Assembly: GCA_031267935.1 (NCBI GenBank)
Contig: JAIRYD010000133.1
Coordinates: 1 to 32,482 of the forward strand
Direction of reading: 5' to 3'
Source: Tannerella sp.
GTDB taxonomy: Bacteria; Bacteroidota; Bacteroidia; Bacteroidales; Tannerellaceae
DNA: 32,482 nucleotides
The first letter of the stretch is position 1; each line of letters opens with the position of its first letter. The position numbers and the translations under genes were made by a program. Under the pieces are notes generated by a model, which ran no database searches, had not been told where the DNA came from, and saw only the letters and a program-made list of their open reading frames with translations. This document shows positions 9,243 through 18,483 of the stretch, piece after piece.

Positions 9243-9321
9243 GTCGACAACATTTCATTTTATGTCGACAACATTTTACTTTATGTCGACAACATTTCAT
9301 TTTGCGTCGACAACATTTTAG
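9243..9321. repeat. Tandem array of four 21-bp units
   Basis: GTCGACAACATTT recurs at 9243, 9264, 9285 and 9306, exactly 21 bp apart; the remainder of the unit alternates between CATTTTAT-like and TACTTTAT-like tails. Each unit starts with the palindrome GTCGAC. As 21 is a multiple of 3, the plus strand reads as a heptapeptide repeat (YVDNISF), but no start, length or neighbour supports a gene. Confidence 0.9.
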
Positions 9322-9345
9322 AATCCGTGCATCGTTCATAGTGTC

Positions 9346-9573
9346 ATGACGAAGATACGCTTATCCCCGTCCGCAATCACGGCCATGTCACGCCCCGTCA
9401 TTGCGAACGCGGTGAAGCAATCCGGGCGGCATGATTTATGGATTGCTTCGTGCCTCGCAATGACGAAGATACGCTTATCCCCGTCCGCAATCACGGCCAT
9501 GTTCCACCCCGTCATTGCGAACGCAGTGAAGCAATCCAGCCTGCCCGCGGTCCGGATTGCTTCGCGCCTCGAC
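9346..9573. repeat. 114-bp tandem duplication containing REP-like palindromes
   Basis: The 43-bp stretch starting ATGACGAAGATACGCTTATC at 9346 recurs at 9460, and the following palindrome arms recur with the same 114-bp offset (9396 and 9510). The two units are near-identical outside the palindrome loops, indicating a local duplication bounded by the CAATGACG/CATGACG ends of the palindrome. Confidence 0.85.
9396..9465. repeat. REP-like palindrome, copy 1
   Basis: Left arm CGTCATTGCGAACGC...GAAGCAATCC and right arm GGATTGCTTCGTGCCTCGCAATGACG are imperfect inverted repeats around a loop of roughly 18 nt. This arm sequence belongs to a widespread family of intergenic bacterial palindromes. Confidence 0.8.
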
Positions 9574-9579
9574 ATGACG
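9510..9579. repeat. REP-like palindrome, copy 2
   Basis: Same arms as copy 1, 114 bp downstream: CGTCATTGCGAACGCAGTG...GCAATCC and GGATTGCTTCGCGCCTCGACATGACG. The loop differs from copy 1, so arms are better conserved than loops. Confidence 0.8.
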
Positions 9580-9843
9580 ATGTTGGCCGGAAGTTTTATG
9601 CCGTGCACGCAGCCCTGTTCGTGATTTCCACTGTCTGTTTTTCTGAATATACAGACTTGCCAAGACGCAACGGAGTGGAGCGGATGCTTTTTACCGGGAT
9701 ACGCACCCTGTTACGGTAAAGTATTCAACAGCACCCCCAAAAAAGAATCAGCCTCTTTTTCCGCATCGGGCGTAATGATGAAAAACGGCAATCTGAAATG
9801 CACCCTTGCGGCAGATGTTGGGGGATTGTACGGATAATTTTTG

Positions 9844-9851
9844 TACCTTTG
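9844..9851 (+). promoter_or_regulatory. -7 box of the ABC-F gene
   Basis: TACCTTTG followed by CGG, exact TAnnTTTG match, 29 bp before the ATG at 9880. A TTG about 23 bp upstream is the only -33 candidate. Confidence 0.65.
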
Positions 9852-9867
9852 CGGCTTCAAGAGATAA

Positions 9868-11499
<1,632 letters not shown>

Positions 11500-11529
11500 C
11501 GCGGCTGCGGAATTTCGGACAGCCCCTCT

Positions 11530-13059
11530 TTATTTGGCGTAGCTTACCGCGCGCGTTTCGCGGATCACCGTGATCTTCACCTGACCGGGATAAGTCATTT
11601 CGTCCTGAATCTTTTTTGCAATCTCGCCGGAGAGATTTTCCGTATCCTTGTCCGATATTTTGTCGGCGCCCACGATGACGCGCAACTCGCGACCGGCCTG
11701 TATGGCATACGTCTTGACTACGCCCGGATAGGTCATGGCCAACTGTTCGAGGTCGTTTAACCGCTTGATATACGCTTCGACGATTTCGCGACGCGCTCCG
11801 GGACGCGCTCCCGAAATGGCGTCGCACACCTGTACGATCGGGGCAATCAGGCTCTGCATTTCAATTTCGTCATGATGTGCGCCGATGGCATTGCAGATAT
11901 CCGGCTTTTCCTTGTATTTCTCGCAGACTTTCATTCCCAGAATGGCGTGCGGCAATTCAGGCTCGTCGTCAGGCACTTTGCCGATGTCGTGCAGCAATCC
12001 TGCCCGTCGCGCTTTTTTCGGATTCAGCCCAAGTTCGGTAGCCATGATGGCGCAGAGGTTGGCCGTTTCGCGCGCATGCTGCAACAGGTTCTGACCGTAG
12101 GACGAGCGATATTTCATCTTCCCGATCATCCGCACCAGTTCGGGATGAAGTCCGTGTACACCCAAGTCGATTGTAGTCCGTTTGCCTATTTCAACAATCT
12201 CTTCTTCAAGCTGCTTACGCACACGGCCTACGATTTCTTCGATTCGTGCGGGATGGATACGTCCGTCCTGCACCAGCTGATGCAATGCCAGCCGCGCCAC
12301 TTCGCGGCGCACGGGGTCGAAGCCGGAGAGAATGATTGCTTCGGGCGTGTCGTCCACAATGATCTCGATACCCGTCGCCGCTTCGAGTGCGCGGATATTG
12401 CGCCCTTCGCGGCCGATGATGCGTCCCTTGATTTCGTCCGAGTCGATATGAAAAACCGTCACGGCATTCTCTATCGCCGTTTCGGTCGCGACCCGCTGGA
12501 TCGAGCGTATGACGATCCGCTGCGCTTCTTTATTGGCCGTCATCCGGGCTTCATCCATGATCTCGCTGATATACGACGAGGCTTGTGTTTTTGCCTCATC
12601 TTTAAGCGATTCGACCAGCCGTTCGCGCGCCTCGCTTGCCGACATGCCTGCAATGGCTTCCAGATTAATGACTTCCTGCTGATGCAGTTTGTCCATCTCC
12701 TGCTTTCGTTTTTCGATCACGACAAGCTGGTTGTTCAGGTTTTCCTTTGCGATGTCGACTTCCGACGTCTTTCTTTGCAATTCTTCCGTGCGCTGGTTCA
12801 GCGACATTTCGCGTTGTTTGAGCTTTGTCTCGACGGAATGGGTTCTGGCATTCCGTTCCGTCATTTTCTTCTCGAACTCGGATTCCAATTGAAGCACGCG
12901 TTCTCTGACTTCCACTTCTTTCTTCACCTTGATGATTTCGGTTTCCTTTTCGGCATCCGACAGCATCTTTCTATATCGGGACTTTCCGCTGTAATTCATC
13001 CACAGCCATGTCAGCAGCACGCCTGCCACCAAACATCCCAAGTAAAATAATATTTCCAT
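11530..13059 (-). CDS. rny: Ribonuclease Y
   Basis: Membrane-anchored endoribonuclease that initiates mRNA decay. The 509-residue protein shows the full RNase Y order: an N-terminal transmembrane helix ([17 protein letters not shown]), a long charged coiled coil (residues about 30-180), a KH RNA-binding domain with [15 protein letters not shown], and an HD domain with AGLLHDIGK and IGAHHDE, followed by the conserved C-terminus ([20 protein letters not shown]). Length matches the family. Start MEILFYLG places the transmembrane helix at the N-terminus as expected. It lies downstream of zapA, but a strong terminator-like hairpin separates them, so it may need its own promoter; no clear TAnnTTTG box was found in the gap. 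Confidence 0.97.
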   Translation of the reverse strand: MEILFYLGCLVAGVLLTWLWMNYSGKSRYRKMLSDAEKETEIIKVKKEVEVRERVLQLESEFEKKMTERNARTHSVETKLKQREMSLNQRTEELQRKTSEVDIAKENLNNQLVVIEKRKQEMDKLHQQEVINLEAIAGMSASEARERLVESLKDEAKTQASSYISEIMDEARMTANKEAQRIVIRSIQRVATETAIENAVTVFHIDSDEIKGRIIGREGRNIRALEAATGIEIIVDDTPEAIILSGFDPVRREVARLALHQLVQDGRIHPARIEEIVGRVRKQLEEEIVEIGKRTTIDLGVHGLHPELVRMIGKMKYRSSYGQNLLQHARETANLCAIMATELGLNPKKARRAGLLHDIGKVPDDEPELPHAILGMKVCEKYKEKPDICNAIGAHHDEIEMQSLIAPIVQVCDAISGARPGARREIVEAYIKRLNDLEQLAMTYPGVVKTYAIQAGRELRVIVGADKISDKDTENLSGEIAKKIQDEMTYPGQVKITVIRETRAVSYAK

Positions 13060-13086
13060 ACTGTTCTGTAATTCATTTAATTAATA

Positions 13087-13134
13087 TAAAAAAGCACTCC
13101 TGTTATACGTAATTTTTTCCGTATAACACAGTGC
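13087..13134 (-). terminator. Intrinsic terminator between zapA and rny
   Basis: On the minus strand GCACT-GT-GTTATACG pairs with CGTATAAC-AGG-AGTGC around a GAAAAAATTA loop, followed directly by CTTTTTTATATT. The 8-bp and 5-bp stems plus U-tract are a good intrinsic terminator ending transcription from zapA. In some relatives a 6S RNA may sit near zapA, but the 104-bp gap is too short for a typical one. Confidence 0.7.
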
Positions 13135-13163
13135 GTAAATACTTTCCTTACTGCTTCTATAAA

Positions 13164-13496
13164 CTAACTGCCCGGCAAAAAACCGTTCAATTCCGTTATG
13201 TATTGATGTATCTTCCGTGTAATCGGCGTTGTGTCATGCTGTGCTTCGAGCCAAACGAGGTCCGTCACCAGCTGTAAGGCGACCATGGCCAGCAAATCCT
13301 TTTCATCCAGGGATTTCACATATCGCTGCTTATATTCGACGTAGAGCGTCTGAATTTTTTCCGCAGCCTTGCGTATCGCCGCTTCGGAGAACTCGTCTCC
13401 CCGCGCGAGGGTCACAGGATATGTTTTCCCTGCCACTTCCAAGTTTATATTAAACTCTTCCTTTTTCACTACTATCCGTTTAACAGTGCAATACAT
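13164..13496 (-). CDS. zapA: Cell division protein ZapA
   Basis: Small FtsZ-ring stabilising protein. The core INLEVAGKTYPVTLARGDE, an EAAIRKAAEKIQTLYVEYKQRY helix and the LLAMVALQLVTDL helix follow the ZapA pattern, including the C-terminal dimerising helix region, here short. The ORF's ATG (MYCTVKRIVVKKEEF) overlaps the upstream gene by 25 bp. A GTG at 13467-13469 would give VKKEEFNINLEV and 101 residues, which matches the family's usual short N-terminus better; I give the outer start because it is an ATG and no ribosome-binding sequence decides. It follows the small coiled-coil gene in the same transcript, and a terminator follows it. Confidence 0.85.
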   Translation of the reverse strand: MYCTVKRIVVKKEEFNINLEVAGKTYPVTLARGDEFSEAAIRKAAEKIQTLYVEYKQRYVKSLDEKDLLAMVALQLVTDLVWLEAQHDTTPITRKIHQYITELNGFLPGS

Positions 13497-13765
13497 TTTT
13501 CTATTTCACGCACCATATTCAACAATTGCTTTCGGGCGCTTTTCACATCCCCATACAGGGCGGATGCGGCGCGCGCCGTCAACAAATCACTGTATTTGGC
13601 ATTCCACGACTTGATCTCCTCCAATGTCTGCCGTGTACGGGCTTCTTCTTCATGTAATTGCGACGTCAGTTCCGCAATTTTTTTCTTTTGATTTTCGCAT
13701 ATAACCAAAAGCGCCCGGAATTTTTTATCAAATTCCTCCAACAAGGTTCTTTGTTCTTCGGTCAT
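13472..13765 (-). CDS. Small coiled-coil protein upstream of zapA
   Basis: 97 residues starting MTEEQRTLLEEFDKKF. The body (residues about 10-60) is a charged heptad-like coiled coil (QKKKIAELTSQLHEEEARTRQTLEEI), ending in a second helical part (SARKQLLNMVREIEKCIALLNG). I do not recognise a named family. Its place directly before zapA, with overlapping ends, suggests a partner in division-site assembly, by inference only. The upstream residues in the track ORF (MNCIFHFLYLLLSTIWQK) lie across the promoter box at 13784-13791 and are not part of the gene. Confidence 0.75.
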   Translation of the reverse strand: MTEEQRTLLEEFDKKFRALLVICENQKKKIAELTSQLHEEEARTRQTLEEIKSWNAKYSDLLTARAASALYGDVKSARKQLLNMVREIEKCIALLNG

Positions 13766-13783
13766 TTTCTGCCAAATTGTAGA

Positions 13784-13791
13784 CAAAAGTA
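13784..13791 (-). promoter_or_regulatory. -7 box of the coiled-coil gene-zapA operon
   Basis: Minus strand reads TACTTTTG (TAnnTTTG), 19 bp before the chosen ATG at 13765. It therefore rules out the longer start in the ORF track. Confidence 0.65.
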
Positions 13792-13894
13792 GATATAAAA
13801 AATGAAAAATACAATTCAAAAATATATTTTTTTTATAACAAAAAGAAGTCGCCCGTATTCAAACAGACAACTCCTTTCTTGCAGAGTACAGTTA

Positions 13895-13919
13895 ATTATA
13901 TGTGAATAAGACATATAAT
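13895..13919. repeat. Small AT-rich hairpin
   Basis: ATTATATGT and ACATATAAT form a perfect 9-bp stem with a 7-nt loop. There is no adjacent U-tract. It lies in the 278-bp gap between the winged-helix gene and the zapA operon and could be an operator or a weak terminator for the winged-helix gene. Confidence 0.4.
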
Positions 13920-14043
13920 CGTCCCGACAACATATTTCGGACGCAGGAATGAAAGAGAAAAAAAAATTAATGGCGAACCTCTCCGCGCGCACTTTCATCC
14001 GGCGTTGCGGCATCCTGTCTGCGGCCGCAAAGATGGCAACCGG

Positions 14044-14244
14044 TTATGCCAGCCAGAAAAAGATTTCTCCGTCTTTCTCGGCAGAATCGATTTTTTCTTC
14101 CTTGGCTAACCAGCCGATGGCGGCAAACAAATCCTTTTCAGTTCTGATTTTGGTTTCTTTCTTAAGCTCTTTTACGCTCATACGCCCGGATTTGTTCAAT
14201 GCTTTCCAAACTAAACCTGCATTTTCTCCAATTTGATTAATCAT
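14044..14244 (-). CDS. Small winged helix-turn-helix protein (DUF2582-like)
   Basis: 66 residues, MINQIGENAGLVWKALNKSGRMSVKELKKETKI..., ending KIDSAEKDGEIFFWLA. The length and pattern (helix, GRMSVKELKKET turn, FAAIGWLAKEEKI recognition helix, then a two-stranded wing) match the stand-alone winged-helix domain annotated as DUF2582 in Bacteroidetes. DNA binding is likely from the fold, but no target is known. It has its own promoter box 42 bp upstream and stands alone, followed by a gap before the zapA operon. Confidence 0.85.
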   Translation of the reverse strand: MINQIGENAGLVWKALNKSGRMSVKELKKETKIRTEKDLFAAIGWLAKEEKIDSAEKDGEIFFWLA

Positions 14245-14285
14245 ACGTTACTCTTTTTATATACCTAAACTAAACAATATCGGCG

Positions 14286-14293
14286 CAAAGGTA
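14286..14293 (-). promoter_or_regulatory. -7 box of the winged-helix gene
   Basis: Minus strand TACCTTTG followed by CGCCG, an exact TAnnTTTG match, leaving a leader of about 36 nt before the ATG at 14244. Confidence 0.65.
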
Positions 14294-14396
14294 CGGGGAA
14301 AAAAGTAAAGAAGCGGATAAAAATAGCATTATTATTGATAAAAAAAGTGAATCGTGTGAATCGGGGTATGCGCGCATTTTCAGGAGCCTCTCCCCC

Positions 14397-15323
14397 CTAC
14401 TCCACCGTTCCCAAATATCCTTCCACCGCTGCAATCGACACATCCCTCAACACGACATGTTTATTCCTGTCCAGCAGGTATACAGACGGTATCGCCCGCA
14501 AGATATAAGTCTCATTATCCTCAATTTCTGCATTATAGTCATATCCGCTCAGCCACGACGGCGGTATCTCGTGCAAATGAGATTTCCATTCCTCCAGTTG
14601 TTTGTCCGGATATATTGCCAAGATCCGAAGGCGTTGCCGGTTTTGCATTTCATGGATCACGGCAGAATGTGTGATCCTGTCAATCAGCGTGATGCAGGCA
14701 TTACATCCCAAATTGTGAAAAACCAGCAGCACGTATTCCGAGCGAAGTTCCGAGAGCGATTGCTGCCGTCCCGAAGCCGTCCGGTAATGGATTTCCGCGG
14801 CAGGCGTACCCGGACGATTCTTTTGCAGGTAGCCCCAGAGCATTTTCAATCGGATCTTCCGCGTGTCATCCACTTTTTTCGATGCAAGCAGATGTGCCAG
14901 CACGGGCATATACAACTCGTCATTATGCATCGGTGAATCAGCCTCATAAAGATAACGTTCCAGGTTGAATGCAAAAAACGCATGTACGTCGGGGTCGTTC
15001 TCCGCCAAATCCATCAGGTGCGTAAGCCCCTGGCTTGCGGCATCGTACGAAGCATAGGAAAGAATTTCAATATAATTGACAAGCGCCTGCTCGGAAACCT
15101 TCGCCGCACTGCCGACGCCGGTCGTGTCGCGGAAGTCGAACCGATCCCAGTAATGCATCGCCAAATATTCGGCGCGCATCTGCGGATCGGTGTAGACGGC
15201 CGGAATGGTCACCATCGGAAAATCGCGCGGTTTCACGGCGATTTCCCGAGGTTTATCCTTGCAGCCCGACAACCACAAACACGGCAAGACAGCCAACACG
15301 ACGTATAAACGACTGCAATACAT
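14397..15323 (-). CDS. DUF5106 domain lipoprotein with thioredoxin-like C-terminus
   Basis: 308 residues. A lipoprotein signal runs to the lipobox LSGC (Cys21), so the protein is probably anchored in an outer or inner membrane leaflet facing the periplasm. Residues about 35-170 are the helical DUF5106-type region (YLAMHYWDRFDF, an AENDPDVHAFFAFNLERYLY stretch). The C-terminal third is thioredoxin/TlpA-like, with VLLVFHNLGCNAC giving a CNAC redox pair (Cys207, Cys210) and a cis-Pro-type IPSVYLLD. I start at MYCSRLY rather than the upstream GTG because that puts the signal peptide at the N-terminus. It follows the DUF3868 gene by 20 bp and is probably last in that transcript; a disulfide or extracytoplasmic repair role for the surface apparatus is inference. 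Confidence 0.85.
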   Translation of the reverse strand: MYCSRLYVVLAVLPCLWLSGCKDKPREIAVKPRDFPMVTIPAVYTDPQMRAEYLAMHYWDRFDFRDTTGVGSAAKVSEQALVNYIEILSYASYDAASQGLTHLMDLAENDPDVHAFFAFNLERYLYEADSPMHNDELYMPVLAHLLASKKVDDTRKIRLKMLWGYLQKNRPGTPAAEIHYRTASGRQQSLSELRSEYVLLVFHNLGCNACITLIDRITHSAVIHEMQNRQRLRILAIYPDKQLEEWKSHLHEIPPSWLSGYDYNAEIEDNETYILRAIPSVYLLDRNKHVVLRDVSIAAVEGYLGTVE

Positions 15324-15343
15324 ACATGTTCGCACTTTGCACA

Positions 15344-16831
15344 CTATCTTCGCGGCTGTTCGCGGCGCACCCGTACCAGTTCGCGCAGGTTATGGGCAGC
15401 CTCGTTCAGACCGGCCGCCTGCGCCTTTTTCAGACACATCTCAGCCTCGTCGTAACGGCCTTCATATATGTAGAGTACACCCAGGCAGTTGTCATATTCG
15501 GGCGAATCGATAGCCTGCACTTTCTCCATATACTCATGTGCCAGTCCGACATCACCTTCCGCCAATGCCGCAGCCGCACCGTTCAGATTGGCTATATCAT
15601 TGTTCGGGAAATGTTTGCGAGCAGTGATCAATGTCTCGTTAAACTCGCGACTCCCTTCGGGATAGGTGCGTGCAATCTGATACATCTCGTCCTGACTCAG
15701 CAACTTCGGGCGTTCCTTGATATGTCGCTTGCCTTCTTCGAGTGTAAAGTCGCGGACGACATAATTGATCTGGCAGTCCACTCTGCGCAGTTTGGGATAT
15801 AATTCGCGGTATATCTGCTTATAAGGCACTCCACCGCCCACTTTCTTAATCTGCGCTTCGCGCTTGTCAGGATCGTATTCGCGTTCTATAATCGACAGCA
15901 CGTCCCATTTTCTGGGCAACATATAATATACGTCCTGCACCATCCGTTTCAGGCCGTCCCAGTCTTCGCCGCCGACGCCCGTACGGAACAAACCGGATGG
16001 AATCCTGCTCATCTGCGCAAAATATTCACGCATGGCCTGCGCGCGCTTGAACGAAAGTTCGTAATTTAATTGCTGCGAACCTTCGGGCGACGCATAACCG
16101 CGCATCTCCACACCCGTCACTTTTACATCCGGGTCTGTAGCCACAATCACAATCATTTGATTTATCTTGTCCAACTCATTGCGGTTGTTACGGAAGTCCG
16201 GCAGGATGGTACTCTGTCCCTGCGGGAAGTCGAGATAAGCCTCACCGATCTCGTAGCGGATCTTCTCCTGTTCCTTCTCGGGTGCGAGATAGCGGAACTG
16301 AGGATTGATGACCACCTGTTTGCCGGCCGATACATCGGCCATCACCAGTTGCTGTTGCGGCACGCCGCAGCACCCGAACGCTTCCTCGCGAAATTGCAGC
16401 TTGGCGTCGGCCATCCAGTTCCGGTAGGGAATCGATACATGATAGGGGAGCCGGGCTTTTTTACGGTCGAATCGTTCCACCGCATATACCGGACCGGTCA
16501 TACTCACTTCGTAGTTGCTGACGGCTTCGAGCGGCGTCCCGTTCAAGGCTCTTTCTCTGACATCCAGTTTATAGCGAAGCTTGCTTTTGATAATAAGTTT
16601 CGGCAATTCCACCTTGTTCTGTCCAGATATGAGTATCGGCGTATATATAATGCTCTCAACGGATTTCATCTTTAATGCGCTCGCGTCGAATATCAGGTCG
16701 ACCTCTACCGTGTTGCCACTCTGTTCGATTTTCTCGGATACCACTTTTACCCGAAGTTGCGCCTGCAGGATCAAACATGCCGATAACAATGGCAGAATCA
16801 GACAGCCGCGTTTTAAATTATGTCTTTTCAT
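15344..16831 (-). CDS. DUF3868 protein with OmpA-like and TPR regions
   Basis: 495 residues with a signal peptide (LKRGCLILPLLSACLILQAQ). Residues about 25-130 form the DUF3868 region, found next to fimbrial genes in Bacteroidales. Around residues 215-290 is an OmpA-like segment (VTGVEMRGYASPEGSQ, LSFKRAQAMREYF), a fold that binds peptidoglycan. The C-terminal part (ANLNGAAAALAEGDVGLAHEYM onward) looks like TPR repeats. The architecture fits a periplasmic or outer-membrane protein tethered to the cell wall. It lies 15 bp after the DUF3575 gene, and the pair is a recurrent unit beside type V pilus genes, so a role in pilus assembly or anchoring is likely but unproven. Confidence 0.88.
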   Translation of the reverse strand: MKRHNLKRGCLILPLLSACLILQAQLRVKVVSEKIEQSGNTVEVDLIFDASALKMKSVESIIYTPILISGQNKVELPKLIIKSKLRYKLDVRERALNGTPLEAVSNYEVSMTGPVYAVERFDRKKARLPYHVSIPYRNWMADAKLQFREEAFGCCGVPQQQLVMADVSAGKQVVINPQFRYLAPEKEQEKIRYEIGEAYLDFPQGQSTILPDFRNNRNELDKINQMIVIVATDPDVKVTGVEMRGYASPEGSQQLNYELSFKRAQAMREYFAQMSRIPSGLFRTGVGGEDWDGLKRMVQDVYYMLPRKWDVLSIIEREYDPDKREAQIKKVGGGVPYKQIYRELYPKLRRVDCQINYVVRDFTLEEGKRHIKERPKLLSQDEMYQIARTYPEGSREFNETLITARKHFPNNDIANLNGAAAALAEGDVGLAHEYMEKVQAIDSPEYDNCLGVLYIYEGRYDEAEMCLKKAQAAGLNEAAHNLRELVRVRREQPRR

Positions 16832-16846
16832 CGCTTTCTTCCTTTC

Positions 16847-17464
16847 TTATTTTAGCATGAATACGGCTGTTATTCCGGCCTTCGTCGGTCCTATATAATG
16901 CATGGTGCTGCTCGAAAGTTTCTCGCTGCTGCATTTCTCGCAGTTGTATTTGTCGAACTGCATGTAGGCATAGCCCACGCCCAGTGTAAATTCAAGGCTG
17001 AAGCGGCTGGCAAGCACCAGATGGTAACCGTAAGAAACACCCGTACCTCCCAGCCATCCTTCAAAACGTTTGTTTTGAATACCATCGTTGTGATGATCGC
17101 CCCATCCCGCCGGGAGGAAAGACAACCCCCCGACGTTGTACTGGGCATATTGGGCATGCACACCGACAAAATGTCTGTTGAATTTCTCACACATCCACCA
17201 GCGCAGTTCGGGCTGGATCATGAAATGTTTAATTTTGCCTTCGGAAACCACATCTCCACTTCTTGGATCCAATTCTTTCTGCAAAACCCAAGGATTATAA
17301 TTTACGCCGACATCCAAAGTCAATTTATCCGACAAGGCGTATTCAAATCCCAGGTTGATCGTCGAAGTAGCATCGTACAGAATATTGCTTTTTATCGCAA
17401 AATTTTGACCGAAACCGCTGATGCTCAGCAGTAATGCTCCTGTCAGAAACACCCATCTCTTCAT
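16847..17464 (-). CDS. DUF3575 outer-membrane beta-barrel-like protein
   Basis: 205 residues with a cleavable signal peptide (MKRWVFLTGALLLSISGFGQ). The mature start NFAIKSNILYDATSTINLGFEYAL is the DUF3575 signature, followed by alternating amphipathic strands (LTLDVGVNYNPW, HFMIQPELRWWM, FSLEFTLGVGYAYM) suggesting a small barrel. Four Cys residues occur in total, two in YNCEKCSSEK. It precedes the DUF3868 gene with a 15-bp gap and has its own promoter box 42 bp upstream, immediately after the AraC-type regulator gene. An assembly or export accessory role for the pilus locus is inferred from this recurrent context. Confidence 0.88.
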   Translation of the reverse strand: MKRWVFLTGALLLSISGFGQNFAIKSNILYDATSTINLGFEYALSDKLTLDVGVNYNPWVLQKELDPRSGDVVSEGKIKHFMIQPELRWWMCEKFNRHFVGVHAQYAQYNVGGLSFLPAGWGDHHNDGIQNKRFEGWLGGTGVSYGYHLVLASRFSLEFTLGVGYAYMQFDKYNCEKCSSEKLSSSTMHYIGPTKAGITAVFMLK

Positions 17465-17480
17465 ATTACATCTGTTTTTT

Positions 17481-17571
17481 AAAATATCAATATCTAATTC
17501 ATGGGCAAAGGTATTATTTTTTTTTCAGTTAACTACTGATTTATCCAAATTTATTACCAAAATATCAATAT
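17481..17571. promoter_or_regulatory. Pair of 13-bp direct repeats flanking the DUF3575 promoter, candidate operator
   Basis: AAAATATCAATAT occurs at 17481-17493 and again at 17559-17571, same orientation, 78 bp apart; both are followed by a CTAATTC tail (directly, or after six T). The promoter box at 17506-17513 sits between them. Direct-repeat sites around a promoter are typical for AraC-type regulators, and the adjacent gene encodes one. AT-richness makes chance a real alternative. Confidence 0.45.
17506..17513 (-). promoter_or_regulatory. -7 box of the DUF3575-DUF3868-DUF5106 operon
   Basis: Minus strand TACCTTTG followed by CCCATG, exact TAnnTTTG match, 42 bp before the ATG at 17464. 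Confidence 0.65.
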
Positions 17572-17582
17572 TTTTTTCTAAT

Positions 17583-18467
17583 TCACTTGCTTTTTTTCCC
17601 GTGCATTTTCCTGCCTGATTTTTCCATCACGCTTCTTTGGCAATTACGAATCAGTTCGAGCGGCGTACAGTCAAATTGCTTCCGGCAAAACCAGTTGAAA
17701 TGTGTAGCCGAATTGAAATTAAATTCCGTCATGAGGTCGCTGATCGTGACATCCGGATCCATCGCTTTCAGCTTCACCTGCCGGGCCATCTGATTCAGAA
17801 TCCATTGCCGGGCTGAGGTGCCGAACACGCTCTTGAACTTGCTGTCGAAGGTGGTCCGTCCCATGTTTGCCAGCGAGGCCAACTCACCTATTCCTCTCAC
17901 TTTCATATAATTCTGCATGATAAGGCTGCGGAAATCCGATTCGCCGAGTATTTCATGAAACAGTCGGGTCAGTTCGCGTCTTGTATAAAATGCACGCAAA
18001 ACCAAAAACAATTCTTTTTCCTTGATTTCGTGCAGATGTTCGCAATTCAAACCCGCGTCGAGATAAAATGCCATCGTATCAAGGAAATTCTCCAGCGGAT
18101 GCCGGAACGGGATGGCGCTCAACGGATCGTAAACATCCTCCCGGTCGAGCATGCGTTGAATAAACAATTTATCACAAACAGACCGTAACGTTCTGAATGA
18201 GAACACTATCAACTCGCTGTCCTGACGTACTTCGTACGTATACGGACAGCCTTTTGGAATTAACAACAGTTCTTTGGAAACCAATTTCTTGATTTCGTCT
18301 TCTATCTGGAAATACACGCTTCCCTTCATTAAGAATACCAAACTGTGCCCTTTCGTACTATAAAATTCAATAGTACCGCCTTCTGCAACTTTTACATGCT
18401 TGAATCCGTCCGATTCGTCTGTCTTGTAACTGATACACGACAGATGTTCTTTCTTATAAAAAATCAT
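17583..18467 (-). CDS. AraC family transcriptional regulator
   Basis: 294 residues. The N-terminal half is a cupin-like sensing domain (KVAEGGTIEFYSTKGHSLVFLMKGSVYFQI, LLLIPKGCPYTYEV). The C-terminal 100 residues are the double helix-turn-helix: IGELASLANMGRTTFDSKFKSVFGTSARQWI for the first motif, and ISDLMTEFNFNSATHFNWFCRKQFDCTPLELI for the second, with the family's position pattern kept. It follows the clostripain gene by 16 bp on the same strand and precedes the DUF3575 promoter, so it is placed to control the surface locus. Its signal is unknown. Start MIFYKKEHL is the only reasonable ATG. Confidence 0.93.
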   Translation of the reverse strand: MIFYKKEHLSCISYKTDESDGFKHVKVAEGGTIEFYSTKGHSLVFLMKGSVYFQIEDEIKKLVSKELLLIPKGCPYTYEVRQDSELIVFSFRTLRSVCDKLFIQRMLDREDVYDPLSAIPFRHPLENFLDTMAFYLDAGLNCEHLHEIKEKELFLVLRAFYTRRELTRLFHEILGESDFRSLIMQNYMKVRGIGELASLANMGRTTFDSKFKSVFGTSARQWILNQMARQVKLKAMDPDVTISDLMTEFNFNSATHFNWFCRKQFDCTPLELIRNCQRSVMEKSGRKMHGKKSK

Positions 18468-18483
18468 ACCACTTTACTTTTAC

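Noticed and set aside
9138-9341. Frame encoding YVDNISF heptapeptide repeats
   Set aside because: It starts inside a degenerate REP-like palindrome and continues through the 21-bp array; no promoter or family supports it.
13060-13163. 6S RNA between zapA and rny
   Set aside because: The 104-bp gap is too short and is explained by a terminator hairpin; no open central bubble structure is seen.
13816-14013. 65-codon minus-strand frame between the zapA operon and the winged-helix gene
   Set aside because: It has atypical composition, no promoter box and no recognisable family.
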